This document shows, one piece after another, positions 42,741 to 51,607 of a DNA stretch of 61,289 nucleotides. The translations under genes were made by a program, and so were the position numbers. This stretch comes from JAUXFS01 sp050329575. GTDB taxonomy: Bacteria > Pseudomonadota > Alphaproteobacteria > Rhodospirillales > Defluviicoccaceae. The notes under the pieces are model-generated. The model saw only the letters and a list, made by a program, of their open reading frames with translations, was not told where the DNA came from and did not search any database. The stretch covers positions 1-61,289 of the forward strand of contig JBHJOP010000066.1 in NCBI GenBank assembly GCA_050329575.1. Direction: 5' to 3'. The stretch's first letter is position 1, and every line of letters starts with the position of its first letter.

Positions 42741-45473
42741 GTGTCCCAGTATGGCAAGGACAGTTTGAAGACACGCCGCACCCTGCAGGTCGGCGGCAGG
42801 AGCTACGAGTACTTCAGCCTCGCGGCCGCGGCCGCGTCGTTCGGCGACCTGTCGCGGCTGCCGTACTCGCTCAAGGTCCTGCTTGAGAACCTGCTCCGCT
42901 GGGAGGACGGCCGCACCGTCACCGTCGAGGATGTCGGCGCCGTCGCCGCGTGGCTGAAGAGCAGGAGCTCCGAGCGGGAGATCGCCTTCCGACCGGCGCG
43001 GGTCCTGATGCAGGACTTCACCGGCGTTCCCGCCGTCGTCGACCTCGCGGCGATGCGCGATGCGATGCTTTCCCGCGGCGCCGATCCCGCGAAGATCAAT
43101 CCGCTGGTGCCGGTCGACCTGGTGATCGATCATTCGGTGATGGTCGACCGCTTCGGCGGTCCCGAGGCTTTCGCCGAAAACGTCCACCTGGAGTTCGAAC
43201 GCAACCGCGAGCGGTACGAGTTCCTCCGCTGGGGGCAGCAGGCGTTCGCCAATTTCCGGGTGGTGCCGCCGGGCACCGGCATCTGCCACCAGGTCAACCT
43301 CGAGTATCTCGCGCAGGTGGTGTGGACCGGGGGTGCCGACGGCATCACCGTCGCCTATCCCGACACCCTGGTCGGGACGGACAGCCACACCACCATGGTC
43401 AACGGCCTTTCGGTGCTCGGCTGGGGGGTCGGCGGGATCGAGGCCGAGGCGGCGATGCTGGGCCAGCCGATCTCGATGCTGATCCCCGAAGTGGTCGGCT
43501 TCCGGATGACGGGTCGCATGAAGGAGGGGACCACGGCGACGGACCTCGTGCTGACGGTCACCCAGATTCTGCGCAAGAAGGGGGTGGTCGGCAAGTTCGT
43601 CGAGTTCTTCGGCCCCGGCCTCGACCATCTGACGCTGGCCGACCAGGCGACGATCGCCAACATGGCCCCGGAGTACGGTGCCACCTGCGGCTTCTTTCCG
43701 GTCGGCCGGTCGACCCTCGAGTATCTGACGTTCACCGGGCGAGATCCCAATCGGGTCGCCCTGGTCGAGGCCTACGCCAAACTACAAGGCCTGTGGCGCG
43801 ACACCGACACGCCCGATCCGGTGTTCACCGACACCATTGAGCTGGATCTCGGTTCTGTCGAGCCGTCGCTTGCCGGTCCAAAACGCCCACAGGATCGGGT
43901 CGCCCTGTCGCAGGCTGCGGCCGCGTTCGAAAGATACCTGACGGCCGAACGGAACGTCGACCGATCGAACGCCGCGGCCGACATGGACGAGGAGGGCGCG
44001 GGCTCGGTCCCGGAACTGGATCGGACGGTGCCGGTCGCGGGGACCGACTACGCGCTCGCCGACGGCGATGTGGTGATCGCCGCGATCACCAGCTGCACCA
44101 ACACCTCGAATCCCGATGTTCTGGTCGGTGCCGGCTTGGTGGCGCGCAATGCCCGCCGGCAGGGCCTCAGCGTCAAGCCATGGGTGAAAACCTCGCTTGC
44201 ACCCGGCTCGCAGGTGGTCACCGACTATCTTACGGTGAGCGGCCTTCAGGAGGATCTGGACGCGCTCGGCTTCAACCTGGTCGGATACGGGTGCACCACC
44301 TGCATCGGCAACTCCGGACCTCTGCCAGACGCGATCGCGACGGCGATCGACAGCGGCAACCTGACGGTCACTTCGGTGCTCTCCGGAAACCGGAATTTTG
44401 AAGGTCGCATCCATCCGCAGACCAAGGCCAACTACCTCGCATCGCCACCTCTGGTTGTGGCCTACGCGCTGGCCGGGTCGATGACGGTGGACCTGCTGAC
44501 CGATCCGATCGGCACGGGTGAAGAGGGCCAGCCGGTCTACCTGCGGGACATCTGGCCGTCCAACCGGGACATCCGCGATGTCATCTCCGTGGTGCTGACG
44601 CCGGAGATGTTCCGTCGACGCTATGCCAACGTGTCGGTGGGCGACACGGCGTGGCAGGGACTGCGGACCAGCACCGGGCAAACCTATGCGTGGCGTCCGG
44701 ATTCCACCTATGTCCGCCGACCCCCGTTCTTCGAAGACGGCGGGACGACGGGTTTCGCCGACGTGGTCGGCGCCCGACCGCTGGCGATCCTCGGTGACTC
44801 GGTGACCACCGACCACATCTCGCCGGCAGGCTCGATCAAGAAGGCCGGTCCGGCCGGCGCCTATCTGATCGATCACGGCGTCGAGCCGGGGGATTTCAAC
44901 TCCTACGGGTCACGGCGCGGCAACCACGAGGTGATGATGCGCGGCACGTTCGCCAACATCCGGATCCGCAACGAGATGGCGCCCGGAACCGAAGGCGGCG
45001 TGACCAGGCACATGCCGGACGGTGCGCTGATGCCCATTTACGATGCGGCCATGCGGTACGAGGCGGAGGGGGTCCCGCTGGTGGTCATCGCGGGGGCGGA
45101 GTACGGCACCGGGTCGTCGCGCGACTGGGCGGCGAAGGGCACCCGGTTGCTCGGCGTCAAGGCGGTGATCGTCGAGAGCTTCGAGCGCATTCACCGGTCC
45201 AACCTGGTGGGCATGGGCGTGTTGCCGCTGCAGTTCAGGGAGGGAACCAATCGCAGGACTCTCGGCTTGGACGGGTCGGAAACGTTCGACATCACCGGCC
45301 TCGGCGGGGACATCGCGCCGCGGATGGAGGTCGCCCTGACCATTCATCGGGCGGACGGATCCTCGCAGCGGGTGCCTCTGCTCTGTCGGATCGACACCGT
45401 CGACGAGGTGGCCTACTTCCGAAGCGGCGGCATACTCAACTACGTGCTCGATCACCTCGCGAAACCCGCATAG
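42741..45473 (+). CDS. acnA: Aconitate hydratase A
   Basis: AcnA is the TCA-cycle enzyme isomerising citrate and isocitrate. The 910-residue protein is of AcnA/IRP type. Fe-S ligands are in ITSCTNTSNPDVL and GYGCTTCIGNSGP. The C-terminal swivel domain has GAEYGTGSSRDWAAKGT. Start is GTG 42741 with GGGGAGAGGAGA upstream. It lies 133 bases after leuB and is probably an independent unit. Confidence 0.97.
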   Translation: MSQYGKDSLKTRRTLQVGGRSYEYFSLAAAAASFGDLSRLPYSLKVLLENLLRWEDGRTVTVEDVGAVAAWLKSRSSEREIAFRPARVLMQDFTGVPAVVDLAAMRDAMLSRGADPAKINPLVPVDLVIDHSVMVDRFGGPEAFAENVHLEFERNRERYEFLRWGQQAFANFRVVPPGTGICHQVNLEYLAQVVWTGGADGITVAYPDTLVGTDSHTTMVNGLSVLGWGVGGIEAEAAMLGQPISMLIPEVVGFRMTGRMKEGTTATDLVLTVTQILRKKGVVGKFVEFFGPGLDHLTLADQATIANMAPEYGATCGFFPVGRSTLEYLTFTGRDPNRVALVEAYAKLQGLWRDTDTPDPVFTDTIELDLGSVEPSLAGPKRPQDRVALSQAAAAFERYLTAERNVDRSNAAADMDEEGAGSVPELDRTVPVAGTDYALADGDVVIAAITSCTNTSNPDVLVGAGLVARNARRQGLSVKPWVKTSLAPGSQVVTDYLTVSGLQEDLDALGFNLVGYGCTTCIGNSGPLPDAIATAIDSGNLTVTSVLSGNRNFEGRIHPQTKANYLASPPLVVAYALAGSMTVDLLTDPIGTGEEGQPVYLRDIWPSNRDIRDVISVVLTPEMFRRRYANVSVGDTAWQGLRTSTGQTYAWRPDSTYVRRPPFFEDGGTTGFADVVGARPLAILGDSVTTDHISPAGSIKKAGPAGAYLIDHGVEPGDFNSYGSRRGNHEVMMRGTFANIRIRNEMAPGTEGGVTRHMPDGALMPIYDAAMRYEAEGVPLVVIAGAEYGTGSSRDWAAKGTRLLGVKAVIVESFERIHRSNLVGMGVLPLQFREGTNRRTLGLDGSETFDITGLGGDIAPRMEVALTIHRADGSSQRVPLLCRIDTVDEVAYFRSGGILNYVLDHLAKPA

Positions 45474-45544
45474 GGCGGAGGGATCGCGCGTCCCTCACCG
45501 GCATTTGATTGGCGGTCGCTCGGCTGCCCCGCCTATGGTGGGGC

Positions 45545-46279
45545 ATGGCTCGGTCCGTCCTGTTCGCATTGCTGCTCGCCGTCGCGTCGATCGCGCCGGT
45601 TGCGCGAGCCGTTGGTGGATCGCTGACGGTGGTCGAGCTGTTTACCTCGCAGGGCTGTTCCTCGTGTCCGCCCGCGGACGCCCTCGTCGGCGACCTCGCG
45701 CAACGGGATGACGTCCTGGTTCTGTCGCAACATGTCGACTACTGGGACTATCTCGGCTGGAAGGACCCGTTCGCCCGTCCCGACGCGGCGCAGCGGCAAC
45801 GGGCGTACGCCCGTCGGCTGGGGCCGGGATACGTCTACACGCCGCAAGTTGTCATCGACGGGACAACCCAGGTCAGCGGATCCGATCGCGCGGCGCTCAT
45901 CGCTCGTCTCGATCAGGACAAAGCGACCGCCCCGCTATCGGTCGAGATCCGCCGCGCCGGTGACGATCAGGTCACCATCGTCGTCGGAGGCGGGACGACC
46001 GGCGAGGAGGCGACAATCTGGCTCGTGCTGTTCGACAGGGACCACGCCACCCGCGTGAGCCGAGGCGAGAACCGCGGTCGGACGGTCCGTAACCACAATG
46101 TCGTCCGCCAGTTCACCGAGATCGGCGTCTGGAGCGGCGAATTGCTGACCGTCACGGCGACGATGCCCGCCGGCGACGACGCTGGCGACGGCTGTGCGGT
46201 GATCGTTCAAGCTCAACAGGTCGGCCGCATTCTCGGGGCGGCGCGCTTGGATCCGATCGGTGAAGGGGGTTCGCGGTAA
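45545..46279 (+). CDS. DUF1223 protein, thioredoxin-like, secreted
   Basis: Function is unknown. The 244-residue protein has a clear signal peptide (hydrophobic ARSVLFALLLAVASIAPVARA). The mature part begins with VVELFTSQGCSSCPPADALVGDLA, the hallmark CxxCP motif of DUF1223, a thioredoxin-like family of alphaproteobacteria. A periplasmic redox role is plausible. ATG 45545 has no Shine-Dalgarno sequence, but TATGGT ends 5 bases before it, suggesting a leaderless message. The frame is open from 45509, but that would spoil the signal peptide. Confidence 0.88.
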   Translation: MARSVLFALLLAVASIAPVARAVGGSLTVVELFTSQGCSSCPPADALVGDLAQRDDVLVLSQHVDYWDYLGWKDPFARPDAAQRQRAYARRLGPGYVYTPQVVIDGTTQVSGSDRAALIARLDQDKATAPLSVEIRRAGDDQVTIVVGGGTTGEEATIWLVLFDRDHATRVSRGENRGRTVRNHNVVRQFTEIGVWSGELLTVTATMPAGDDAGDGCAVIVQAQQVGRILGAARLDPIGEGGSR

Positions 46280-46315
46280 GGTGTGGACGCGCTCTGGAAA
46301 TGACTACCATGGCGC

Positions 46316-46344
46316 TTGTTTTCGTCACCCAAAGAGGGTATAGT
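46316..46344 (+). promoter_or_regulatory. Candidate promoter in the gap after the DUF1223 gene
   Basis: TTGTTT (46316-46321), a 17-base spacer and TATAGT (46339-46344) form a good housekeeping promoter in an AT-richer, otherwise gene-poor 320-base gap. A start near 46351 would place AGGAGG (46356-46361) and GTG 46368 immediately downstream. Confidence 0.5.
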
Positions 46345-46346
46345 TG

Positions 46347-46499
46347 ATGGCCAAGAGGAGGTTTTGGGTGAGTTGCGGTTGGAGTTGGCTGCAAGATCTC
46401 GGCGTGTGCCGATGTATAGGCGACAGAAACCCGTTTTCCGATAAGAAGGGACTCGAAGCGAAGGTGACGCCACAAATAAATCAAAATCGCCTGCTATAG
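46347..46499 (+). CDS. Overlooked small protein, 50 residues (43 from the internal GTG)
   Basis: No homology is recognised. The frame runs from ATG 46347 to TAG 46499 and encodes a basic N-terminus (MAKRRFW), a Trp/Cys-rich stretch (SCGWSWLQ, then VCRC) and a polar tail. Two start scenarios have good signals: ATG 46347 with GAGGG 8 bases before it, or GTG 46368 with a perfect AGGAGG spaced 6 bases and the promoter at 46316-46344 just upstream. The segment is visibly AT-richer than its neighbours: 27 of 60 bases are G or C at 46441-46500. It could be a small membrane or metal-binding protein, or chance. Confidence 0.4.
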   Translation: MAKRRFWVSCGWSWLQDLGVCRCIGDRNPFSDKKGLEAKVTPQINQNRLL

Positions 46500-46538
46500 C
46501 ACTTACGCAGGATAACACTGCGGCACGCAACGAGAATA

Positions 46539-46568
46539 CGGCGTCTTCCCGTCGAGGGAGTAACGCCG
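46539..46568 (+). promoter_or_regulatory. Leader hairpin upstream of the 82-residue protein gene
   Basis: Lower stem CGGCGT (46539-46544) pairs with ACGCCG (46563-46568). After a small bulge an upper stem of about five pairs (C-T plus CCC with GGG plus A-G) closes on a GTCGA-type loop. The structure ends 31 bases before ATG 46600. No T-run follows, so it is not a terminator; it may be an RNA control element. Confidence 0.35.
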
Positions 46569-46599
46569 ATAATGATTGGAAGAGCCTTGGGAGGACACC

Positions 46600-46848
46600 A
46601 TGTTCGGCTTTGTCAGCGATCATCGTCCCGGCATCGCGCGCGCGCCGGGCACTTCGGGAGCAGGACCGGGGCGACGGCCGGCGAAGAAAGGCCCTTATGC
46701 GGACGGCGGAATCGAACCGGCGCTCGAGGATTTGCTGAACGATCCCGTGACCGAAGCGATGATGCGCCGCGACGGGGTGACGGCCGCAAGCCTGCGGGTG
46801 TTGATCGCCGCGACGCGCAAGGACCTGCTGTCGCGCGAACTGCTTTGA
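46600..46848 (+). CDS. Small conserved-looking protein, 82 residues
   Basis: Function is unknown. After a Gly/Pro/Lys-rich first half the protein ends with a predicted helical part, LEDLLNDPVTEAMMRRDGVTAASLRVLIAATRKDL, a pattern (DPV..AMMRRDGV) reminiscent of small alphaproteobacterial proteins. GGGAGGA, 4-5 bases before ATG 46600, gives a strong start; an in-frame ATG at 46576 is less well placed. It converges with htpG, 28 bases away. Confidence 0.7.
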   Translation: MFGFVSDHRPGIARAPGTSGAGPGRRPAKKGPYADGGIEPALEDLLNDPVTEAMMRRDGVTAASLRVLIAATRKDLLSRELL

Positions 46849-46876
46849 GGCCGCCCATCCCTCCGGGGGACGTCCA

Positions 46877-48784
46877 TTAGGGGCTGGCGGCTGTCGCCGC
46901 TGCTGCCAGGCCTCTTTCCATGACCGTGGCCAGCCGTCGCGAGAATGCGATCGGGTCGCCGATCGTTTCACCCTCGATGATGAGCGCTTGATCCAGCAGG
47001 AGATGTGCCGCATCGGTGATGGCCGCACGGTTGTCGTCGCCGTCGCCCGCTTTCGCCATCGCCGCCAGTTGTCTGATCAGCGGATGGCCTCCGTTCACTT
47101 CGAGGATGCGGGGCGTCGCCATGGCGGGATCGAGTTGCCGGTGCTGGCGAAGCAGACGCTCGAGATACATGTCCATGTCGCCTTCCGCCGCCACCAGGCA
47201 GACGGGACTTTCGGTCAGCCGTTGCGAGCGGCGAACCTCCTTGACACGGTCGCCGAGGGCGTCCTTCAAGCGGGAGAGCAGGGTGTCGAGGGCGCCGTCG
47301 TCGCCGTGTCGGTCCGGTTCGATCGCGGGCGTTTCGGCGTCGGCTGAGATCTTGCCGAGATCGGCCCCCGCCCCGGCGGCCGACTTGAATCGCTTGTCCT
47401 TGAACGAGCCGACCGCAGGCACCCAGAACTCGTCGATCGGATCGGTGAGCAGCAGCACCTCGACGCCCTTCGCCTTGAAGCCCTCCAGTTGCGGACTGCG
47501 GCGGAGGGCCTCCGCATGTTCGCCGTTGATGAAGAAGATGGCGTCCTGACCGTCCTTCATCCGCCCGACATAGTCCTCGAGCGAGGTCAGAGGCTCACCG
47601 GCGGTGCTCCGGAAGCGGCAGAGTCCGAGAATGCGGTCACGGTTCTCGAAATCCTCGTAGACGCCTTCCTTGAGGACGGCGCCGAACGCGGTCCAGAAGC
47701 GCTCGTATTCGTCCGGGGCCTTCTCGGCCTTTTTCGCCACCTCGTCGAGGACCCGCTTGACGAGGCCGGTCCGCATCTTCGCCAGCCGGGGATCGTGCTG
47801 GAAGGTCTCGCGGCTGATGTTGAGCGGCAGGTCTTCGGAGTCGACGATGCCGCGCAGGAACCGGAGATAGGCCGGCAGCAGCCCTTCGCAATCGTCGGTG
47901 ATGAACACGCGTTTGACGTAGAGCTTGACGTGGCTCTTGCGGTCCGGGTGGAACAGGTCGAACGGCGGCGTCGAGGGAACGAACAGCAGGCTCGTGTAAG
48001 ACAGCACCCCCTCGACGACATTGTGGAGGACGAGCCACGGGTCGTCGAAGGTGTGGCCGACGTGGTGATAGAACTCTTTGTACTGCTCGGCGGTGATGTC
48101 CTGCTTGGACCGTGTCCACAGGGAGGATCCGGCGTTCAGCGTCTCGGTCTTGCCGTCCGTGTCGAACACGATCGGAAAGCCGATGTGGTCGGAATACTTC
48201 TTGACGATGCCGCGCAGGCGCGCCGGGTCGAGGAACTCGTCTGCATCCGTCTTGAGATGGACGACGACGGCGGTGCCCCGTCCGTCGCGGTTCGCCTCCT
48301 CGATCGTGAACTGCCCCTTCCCGTCGGACCGCCAGCGCCACGACTGGTCCTCGCCGGCTCTGCGGGTGACGACCTCGACCTCGTCGGCGACCATGAAGGC
48401 GGAATAGAAGCCTACGCCGAACTGGCCGATCAGCGCCACGTCCTTCTTGGCATCGCCGGTCAGCTGCGAGACGAACGCCTGGGTCCCGGATCGGGCGATG
48501 GTGCCGAGGGTTTCGATCAGATCCTGATGGGTCATGCCGACGCCGTTGTCGGCGACGGTCAATGTCCGCCGGTCCTTGTCGACGGCGAGGCGGATGCTGA
48601 AGTCGGGATCCCCTTCGGCCAGGTTCGGCGCGGTGATCGCCGCGTAGCGCAGTCGATCGCACGCGTCCGACGCGTTCGAGATCAGTTCGCGCAGGAAGAT
48701 CTCCTTGTGGGTGTAGAGGGAGTGGGCGACGATATCGAGAAGACGGCCGACCTCGGTCTGGAAGGTGAAAGTCTCCTGGGCCAT
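46877..48784 (-). CDS. htpG: Molecular chaperone HtpG (Hsp90)
   Basis: HtpG is the bacterial Hsp90, an ATP-dependent cytosolic chaperone. The 635-residue protein carries the N-terminal GHKL ATPase motifs ELISNASDACDRLRY, DNGVGMT and GQFGVGFYSAFMVAD. The middle domain has the catalytic-loop arginine region (LPLNISRETFQHD). A dimerisation domain follows. ATG 48784 is the natural start. No clear heat-shock promoter was found in the 138 bases upstream. Confidence 0.97.
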   Translation of the reverse strand: MAQETFTFQTEVGRLLDIVAHSLYTHKEIFLRELISNASDACDRLRYAAITAPNLAEGDPDFSIRLAVDKDRRTLTVADNGVGMTHQDLIETLGTIARSGTQAFVSQLTGDAKKDVALIGQFGVGFYSAFMVADEVEVVTRRAGEDQSWRWRSDGKGQFTIEEANRDGRGTAVVVHLKTDADEFLDPARLRGIVKKYSDHIGFPIVFDTDGKTETLNAGSSLWTRSKQDITAEQYKEFYHHVGHTFDDPWLVLHNVVEGVLSYTSLLFVPSTPPFDLFHPDRKSHVKLYVKRVFITDDCEGLLPAYLRFLRGIVDSEDLPLNISRETFQHDPRLAKMRTGLVKRVLDEVAKKAEKAPDEYERFWTAFGAVLKEGVYEDFENRDRILGLCRFRSTAGEPLTSLEDYVGRMKDGQDAIFFINGEHAEALRRSPQLEGFKAKGVEVLLLTDPIDEFWVPAVGSFKDKRFKSAAGAGADLGKISADAETPAIEPDRHGDDGALDTLLSRLKDALGDRVKEVRRSQRLTESPVCLVAAEGDMDMYLERLLRQHRQLDPAMATPRILEVNGGHPLIRQLAAMAKAGDGDDNRAAITDAAHLLLDQALIIEGETIGDPIAFSRRLATVMERGLAAAATAASP

Positions 48785-48922
48785 GGCGTATGTCGAATCC
48801 CCCGGTTGGATACGTTCGGCGCGCGCGGGATATGTGTCGATGGGCGCATCCGCGCAAGTCCCGGGGGTCGGAGCGGGACGTCTTCGGTGGCGGACGGATG
48901 GGGAGCGGCCGAGCCCGGACGC

Positions 48923-49387
48923 TCACCGGGAATAGGTGCCGACGACCGTTGCCTCCTCCAGGCGATGCGCCTCGGCCAGTCGCTCGACGTCGCGGCATGC
49001 GCCCGGCTCCGCGACGGGCAAGACCGCAACGTCGAGCGCGATCAGCCGGAACCGGTAGTGGTGGGACCCGTGTCCCCTGGGCGGGCAGGGTCCGCCGTAT
49101 CCGGGGCGTCCGAAATCGGTGACCGCCTGGCGGAACGGGCCGACGCGGGCATCGGGCGGCAACGCCTCCGCAAGGTGCGTGGTGTCGGGCGGGATATCGA
49201 ACACGGCCCAATGGTACCACGTGCCGCCGGGGGCATCCGGGTCGCTGCACAACAGGGCGAAGCTGCGCGCGGTCTCGGGAGAGCCCCGCCATTCGAGGGG
49301 CGGCGAGATGTTCTCGCCGTCGCAGGTGAAGCGGACAGGGATGCGTTCGCCGTCCGAGAAGGCGGAGCTGAACAGGACCATGGCCAT
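48923..49387 (-). CDS. YbhB/YbcL family (PEBP-like) protein
   Basis: This 154-residue phosphatidylethanolamine-binding-protein-like protein is cytosolic, without a signal peptide. The family motifs are SPPLEWRGSPETARSFALLCSDPDAPGGTWYHWAVFDIP and, later, GYGGPCPPRGHGSHHYRFRLIALD. ATG 49387 has GGAAGGA about 7 bases upstream. Biochemical role in bacteria is not settled. The open frame further upstream is antisense to pcm. Confidence 0.9.
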   Translation of the reverse strand: MAMVLFSSAFSDGERIPVRFTCDGENISPPLEWRGSPETARSFALLCSDPDAPGGTWYHWAVFDIPPDTTHLAEALPPDARVGPFRQAVTDFGRPGYGGPCPPRGHGSHHYRFRLIALDVAVLPVAEPGACRDVERLAEAHRLEEATVVGTYSR

Positions 49388-49477
49388 GACGATGTCCTTC
49401 CATGCCAATCCCCGGTTGCTGAAGCTTGACGGAACCCCGTCGGCTTCGCAAGGTGATCGCGAGGGGATGGACACGGC

Positions 49478-50161
49478 ATGGACGACGAGGCGTGGTTCGC
49501 CGAGGAACGGCGGCAGTTGCTGCGGGAGATCGAGGCCGAGGCGCTGGCGACCCGGTCGTGGACCGGGCGGGCACGCTACGCCGATCGGGTGATGGCGGCG
49601 ATCGCCCGCGTTCCCCGCCACGAATTCGTCCCGGAAGCGCAGCGACGGTCGGCCTACGCCAATCGTCCGCTCGCCATCGGCTACGGTCAAACCATCTCCC
49701 AGCCCTACATCGTCGCCGTCATGACCGATCTTCTCGACCTCGAACCGACGGACCGCGTGCTCGAGATCGGCACCGGGTGCGGCTATCAGGCGGCGGTCCT
49801 GGCCCAGGTGGCGGGCCGCGTCTACACGATCGAGTTCGTCCCCGAACTGGCCGAACAGGCGCGCGCCCGCCTGCGACGCCTGGGGTGCCGGAATGTCGAG
49901 GTCAGGGTCGGCGACGGCCATCGGGGATGGCCGGAGGAAGCGCCGTTCGACGCCATCATGGTCACGGCGGCACCGCCCGCGTTCCCGACCGCACTCGGCA
50001 CCCAGCTGAAACTCGGCGGCCGGATGGTGATTCCCGTCGGCCTCCGCGACGAGACGCAGATGCTCTATCGCTGCGTCAGGGAGGCCGATGGAGGACTGTC
50101 GAAGGAGGCCAAGCTGCCGGTCGCGTTCGTCCCGATGGTCGAGAGCCACAGGCCGGCTTAG
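49478..50161 (+). CDS. pcm: Protein-L-isoaspartate O-methyltransferase
   Basis: Pcm methylates isoaspartyl residues for protein repair using SAM. The 227-residue protein has the family motif GYGQTISQPYIVAVM, SAM-binding VLEIGTGCGYQAAVLA and the later LKLGGRMVIPVG. ATG 49478 starts MDDEAWFAEERRQLLREI. Divergent from the PEBP-like gene. Not associated here with surE or a peptidase gene as in many other bacteria. Confidence 0.93.
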   Translation: MDDEAWFAEERRQLLREIEAEALATRSWTGRARYADRVMAAIARVPRHEFVPEAQRRSAYANRPLAIGYGQTISQPYIVAVMTDLLDLEPTDRVLEIGTGCGYQAAVLAQVAGRVYTIEFVPELAEQARARLRRLGCRNVEVRVGDGHRGWPEEAPFDAIMVTAAPPAFPTALGTQLKLGGRMVIPVGLRDETQMLYRCVREADGGLSKEAKLPVAFVPMVESHRPA

Positions 50162-50243
50162 CACGCACGGCCAATCTGCGACGAGGGAGCGGCGATGTCT
50201 TGTGCCGCCGCCGCCGCCTGCAGAGCCGGCTCCGTGTTCCCGC

Positions 50244-50423
50244 CTACAATCCCTCCACCGTTCCCTCGGGATCGCTTTCGACCAGTTCGGCGACGCGTTC
50301 GTAGAGGCCGCTGAAATCCTCGAACCGATGTCGCGTCGTGCCGTCGCTGTTGCCGGCGAGGGTGCGATAGATGCCGGCCGCTTCCCGCAGGAGTCGCGCG
50401 GCGAGCTGAGCATTCGTCGTCAT
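50244..50423 (-). CDS. Small helical protein, 59 residues
   Basis: This ORF has strong coding appearance. From ATG 50423 (preceded by GGGGA about 6 bases upstream) it reads MTTNAQLAARLLREAAGIY, then a short polar loop, then FSGLYERVAELVESDPEG before the stop at 50244. The two-amphipathic-helix pattern, with Ala/Leu/Arg heptads and the ESDPEG turn, resembles a family of about 55-60 residue alphaproteobacterial proteins of unknown function. It lies between pcm and the threonine aldolase gene, tail to tail with pcm. Confidence 0.65.
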   Translation of the reverse strand: MTTNAQLAARLLREAAGIYRTLAGNSDGTTRHRFEDFSGLYERVAELVESDPEGTVEGL

Positions 50424-50560
50424 GCTGGGTCCCCTTGTTCATTGCCCGGGTCGGCCGCGCAACGCGATGGGAGGCGGCGATGGGCTCGCTGCCGGGAATG
50501 TCGAGGCTAGGAACCTTGCTTCGCATGGCAGCGCTGTCAAGGAGGAAGGGAACGCGCGCG

Positions 50561-51607
50561 TCACGGGGACCGGCCGCCAAGGACCCTCTCGACGATCGCC
50601 AGCGCCCTCAGCACGTCGGATTTCGTGATGCCGATGTGGAAAACGGCGCGCAGGCTCTCGGTGCCGGACGGAATCAGATGCAGTCCGGCGTCGTGACATC
50701 GGTCGGCGAAGGTTCCGGCCGCCATGGCGGTGATCCGAAATCGCACGATGTTGGTCTGGACGCGGGCGGCGTCGACGTCCACGCCGGCGAGCGCGGCCAG
50801 TCCCGCCGCGAACACCTGTGCGTTGGCATGATCGTCGGCGAGGCGAGCGCGGTGGTGCTCGACGGCATAGAGCGCGCCGGCGGCGACGATGCCGGCCTGG
50901 CGGAACCCCCCACCGAACAGGGCCTTGAACCGGCGCGCCCGGGCGACGAAGGCGGCATCGCCGGCGAGGGCGGAGCCCATCGGTGCACCGAGCCCCTTCG
51001 AGAAGCAGACGCTGACGCTGTCGAACGGTTCGGCGAAAGCGGCCTCCGCGACACCGGTGGCGGCCGTGGCGTTCCACAGCCGGGCCCCATCCAGGTGCAG
51101 CGCCAAGCCGTGCCGCCGCGCCGCGTGAGCGACGTCGTGAATGGCCTCCAGGGGCCAGACGGTTCCGCCACCGACGTTGTGGGTGTTCTCGATGCAGACC
51201 AGGCGGACCGGCGGGATCGACGTCGACGGCATGAACGGATGGGCGAGGCGGATCGCCGCGTGGACATCGGCGGCGGAGAAGACGCCGTTCCTTCCCGGGA
51301 GGGGACGGATGGTGACGCCCGACAGCGCCGCCGGGGCGCCGCGTTCCAGCACCGAGACGTGGGCGCCGACATCGGTCAGCACTTCATCGCCGGGTTCGGT
51401 GTGGGCGCGGATCGCCACTTGGTTGGTCATGGTGCCGGTCGGCATGTAGCAGGCGGCCTCTTTGCCGAGGATCTCGGCGGTGCGCCGCTCGAGGGCGAGC
51501 ACCGTCGGGTCGTCCCCGTAGACGTCGTCGCCGACCTCGGCCGCGGCCATCGCCCGCCGCATCGCTGCCGTCGGTCGGCTGACGGTATCGCTTCGCAGAT
51601 CGATCAT
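50561..51607 (-). CDS. ltaE: Low-specificity L-threonine aldolase
   Basis: This PLP enzyme cleaves L-threonine or L-allo-threonine to glycine and acetaldehyde. The 348-residue protein starts MIDLRSDTVSRPTAAMR, the signature of the family. It has the PLP-lysine segment SVCFSKGLGAPMGSALAG and the ENTHNVGGGTVWP region. ATG 51607 is the only sensible start. No neighbouring glycine or threonine genes. Confidence 0.93.
   Translation of the reverse strand: MIDLRSDTVSRPTAAMRRAMAAAEVGDDVYGDDPTVLALERRTAEILGKEAACYMPTGTMTNQVAIRAHTEPGDEVLTDVGAHVSVLERGAPAALSGVTIRPLPGRNGVFSAADVHAAIRLAHPFMPSTSIPPVRLVCIENTHNVGGGTVWPLEAIHDVAHAARRHGLALHLDGARLWNATAATGVAEAAFAEPFDSVSVCFSKGLGAPMGSALAGDAAFVARARRFKALFGGGFRQAGIVAAGALYAVEHHRARLADDHANAQVFAAGLAALAGVDVDAARVQTNIVRFRITAMAAGTFADRCHDAGLHLIPSGTESLRAVFHIGITKSDVLRALAIVERVLGGRSP

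Noticed and set aside
46152..46484. Minus-strand frame of 110 codons across the gap after the DUF1223 gene
   Set aside because: Half of it is antisense to DUF1223 and the start has no ribosome site; the plus-strand promoter and small frame explain the region better.
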